Shown here piece by piece: positions 58,276 to 59,537 of a stretch of 59,537 nucleotides of DNA. The DNA lies in contig JAAEYW010000020.1 in assembly GCA_018223185.1 (NCBI GenBank), forward strand, positions 1 through 59,537, read 5' to 3'. The first letter of the stretch is position 1. Every line of letters begins with the position of its first letter. Below the pieces are notes generated by a model. It made no database searches and was not told where the DNA came from. It saw nothing but the letters and a program-made list of their open reading frames with translations. This stretch comes from Oceanospirillales bacterium (GTDB taxonomy: Bacteria > Pseudomonadota > Gammaproteobacteria > Pseudomonadales > Balneatricaceae). The position numbers and the translations under genes are program-made.

Positions 58276-59336
58276 AGCATAAAGTTCGAGGTTGGGGAAC
58301 CAGAGACCATTTTATCAATTTCACGTTACGGAGTCTGCTTGTGGGTACTTTTTCCGGCATTGATATCAGTGCAAGATCCTTTGATCTTGTTATTAAAAAT
58401 GAAAACGTTATCGGTAAAGCACAAACATTTAAGCAGCAGCCTGATGATTTTGAGCGAGCTGCCAAAATATTAAACAAGAAGAACGTAATACTTGTTGTGA
58501 TGGAAGCAACTGGTATTTATCACTTGGATTTAGCAGTTTATCTTACAAATGCAGGTATTGCGGTTGCTGTGATTAATCCGCTGAGCAGTAAGCGATTTGC
58601 TCAGCTGAAGTTATCACAAATCAAAACCGATGCAGCTGATGCCACTTTATTAGCAGAGTATGCCGAGGTTATGAAGCCTGCGCCTTGGACGCCCCCAAAG
58701 CCCGAGTATATGGCACTCAAAGATATTGGGCGCCAGATTAATCGTCTGACAAAAGATAAAGTAAAAGCTAAGAATCGGCTACATGCCCTCCAATCTAAAA
58801 CGAGTCCCGCTATTCTGATTGAAGACCTGGAAGAGAGCATTACCCTTTATGAACGTCGTATAGATCGTCTATCTACAGCGGCACTAAAGCTCATCCAGGA
58901 GGATAAGGAACTGGCGCTAATATTTGAGTGCATGATGGAGGCTAAGGGCATTGGACAGAGCAGTGCTCTCGCTATTCTTGCCGAATTTGTTGTCCTGCCT
59001 AAGGATATGAAAGCAAAGCAGGTGACCCGATACAGTGGATTAGATATACGAGTCTGCCAATCGGGAAGCAGTGTGCGAGGCGGCTCTCGTATCAGTAAGG
59101 CGGGAAATGCATACTTAAGAACTGCACTTTATATGCCTGCGTTATCAGCGTCTCGCCACGATGATAACGCACGTAAATTTAGAGAGCGGTTAATCTCAAA
59201 AGGAAAAACCAAGATGCAGGCAAATGTCGCGATTATGCGTAAGTATCTGACAGGCTTGTGGGTCGTTTACTGTCAATGCCATGCGTTTAACTCTGATAAA
59301 TTGTTCAACTTTGATGAAAAAAGCCTTGAGCATTAA
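58269..59336 (+). CDS. IS110-family transposase
   Basis: 355-residue frame. The real start is probably the GTG at about 58340, giving VGTFSGIDIS, because IS110 transposases begin at this motif. The DEDD (RuvC-like) domain has GIDIS, MEATGIY and IKTDAADATLLAEY. A coiled linker follows, then the Tnp20 domain with AKGIGQSSALAILAE, YSGLDIRV and GSRISKAGNAYLRTALY, in which a serine is expected to act catalytically. The codons before the GTG overlap the end of the predicted bridge RNA region. The gene appears intact. Confidence 0.93.
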   Translation: MSQHKVRGWGTRDHFINFTLRSLLVGTFSGIDISARSFDLVIKNENVIGKAQTFKQQPDDFERAAKILNKKNVILVVMEATGIYHLDLAVYLTNAGIAVAVINPLSSKRFAQLKLSQIKTDAADATLLAEYAEVMKPAPWTPPKPEYMALKDIGRQINRLTKDKVKAKNRLHALQSKTSPAILIEDLEESITLYERRIDRLSTAALKLIQEDKELALIFECMMEAKGIGQSSALAILAEFVVLPKDMKAKQVTRYSGLDIRVCQSGSSVRGGSRISKAGNAYLRTALYMPALSASRHDDNARKFRERLISKGKTKMQANVAIMRKYLTGLWVVYCQCHAFNSDKLFNFDEKSLEH

Positions 59337-59346
59337 CAGAGTATCT

Positions 59347-59537
59347 ACAGGGGGTAATGTGCCGCGAGGGCGCGCCTCCCACAAAGCTTGCTCTTCCTGA
59401 CCCGGACAAGTGCAGCGCTCGACAACAGACCTCGGCTTTTTAGCCTTATCGCCCCGGTCTCCTCGGTACGGATGTACTGTAGGAGCGGCATCTTGCCGCG
59501 ATAAAACCATCAGCAAGCACTAGGTAAATCTATCGCC
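59347..59537. repeat. REP cluster right of the IS110 element (continues past the window)
   Basis: Begins with acagg, the severed other half of the interrupted REP. Then gccgcgagggcgcgcctccc, a cccggacaagtgcagcgctcg element and REP hairpins follow. It ends with the 56-base block also found at 57942-57997. Confidence 0.85.

Larger units (their letters stand above)
58104..59346 (+). mobile_element. IS110-family insertion sequence inserted in a REP hairpin
   Basis: A transposase gene with about 235 bases of non-coding sequence before it and few after it, as in the IS110 subgroup. A CT dinucleotide flanks both ends (58102-58103 and 59345-59346). Removing the element with one CT rejoins ggggctc-CT-acagg, a normal REP continuation. 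The length, about 1.24 kb, is like IS621 (about 1.28 kb). No terminal inverted repeats are seen, as expected for this family. Confidence 0.85.

Overview
The window is a gammaproteobacterial chromosome segment, most like the Oceanospirillales/Pseudomonas side of the class. This is inferred from the dcw, rpsI-rplM-petABC-sspAB and rsmI-lpoA-yraN-diaA-dolP gene orders, the meso-DAP type MurE (DNPR motif) and the REP repeats with a RAYT transposase. The genus cannot be fixed from the sequence alone.

Layout. (1) 1-14608, minus strand: a canonical division and cell-wall (dcw) cluster, mraZ-rsmH-ftsL-ftsI-murE-murF-mraY-murD-ftsW-murG-murC-ddl-ftsQ-ftsA, with ftsA cut by the window edge. It has a clear sigma70 promoter and a three-box MraZ operator. 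(2) 14978-17740: a 2.6-kb decayed island in the 3' end of rnpB (RNase P RNA). It is bounded by 123-bp copies of the rnpB 3' end and carries a diguanylate cyclase and a broken integrase. (3) 18038-31935: rsmI, lpoA-yraN-diaA-dolP, sspAB, the cytochrome bc1 genes, rpsI/rplM, zapE, lrgAB and a GDT1-family transporter. (4) 32095-34773: a molybdenum cofactor operon (moaB-moeA-moaD-mobA). (5) 35083-46176, plus strand: an exopolysaccharide export and precursor operon set (beta-barrel, short Wza-like protein, Wzc-like kinase, PHP phosphatase, VpsP-like protein, galU, pgi, a UDP-sugar dehydrogenase homologue lacking its catalytic residues, VanZ-like protein, phosphomannomutase). (6) 46177-48640: a REP-rich stretch with an 89-bp tandem array, a RAYT transposase and galE. 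(7) 48645-57199: a sulfate-assimilation block (cysQ, SLC13-type permease, an IS630-like helix-turn-helix ORF running in frame into cysD, cysNC). It contains a 2.1-kb tandem duplication that created two chimeric ORFs. (8) 57200-59537: REP clusters, a four-helix-bundle protein and an IS110-family element inserted in a REP hairpin.

The strongest leads are four. The IS110 element's 5' non-coding region contains short segments matching its own right end, its own left end and the REP target left flank, in the order expected of a bridge RNA. The rnpB island has two rnpB 3' ends that differ by paired substitutions. The HTH-CysD open frame sits beside a mosaic tandem duplication. The dehydrogenase homologue has lost Cys, Lys and Asp of the catalytic motif.

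All calls come from reading the sequence and from recalled family motifs. No database search or folding program was run.
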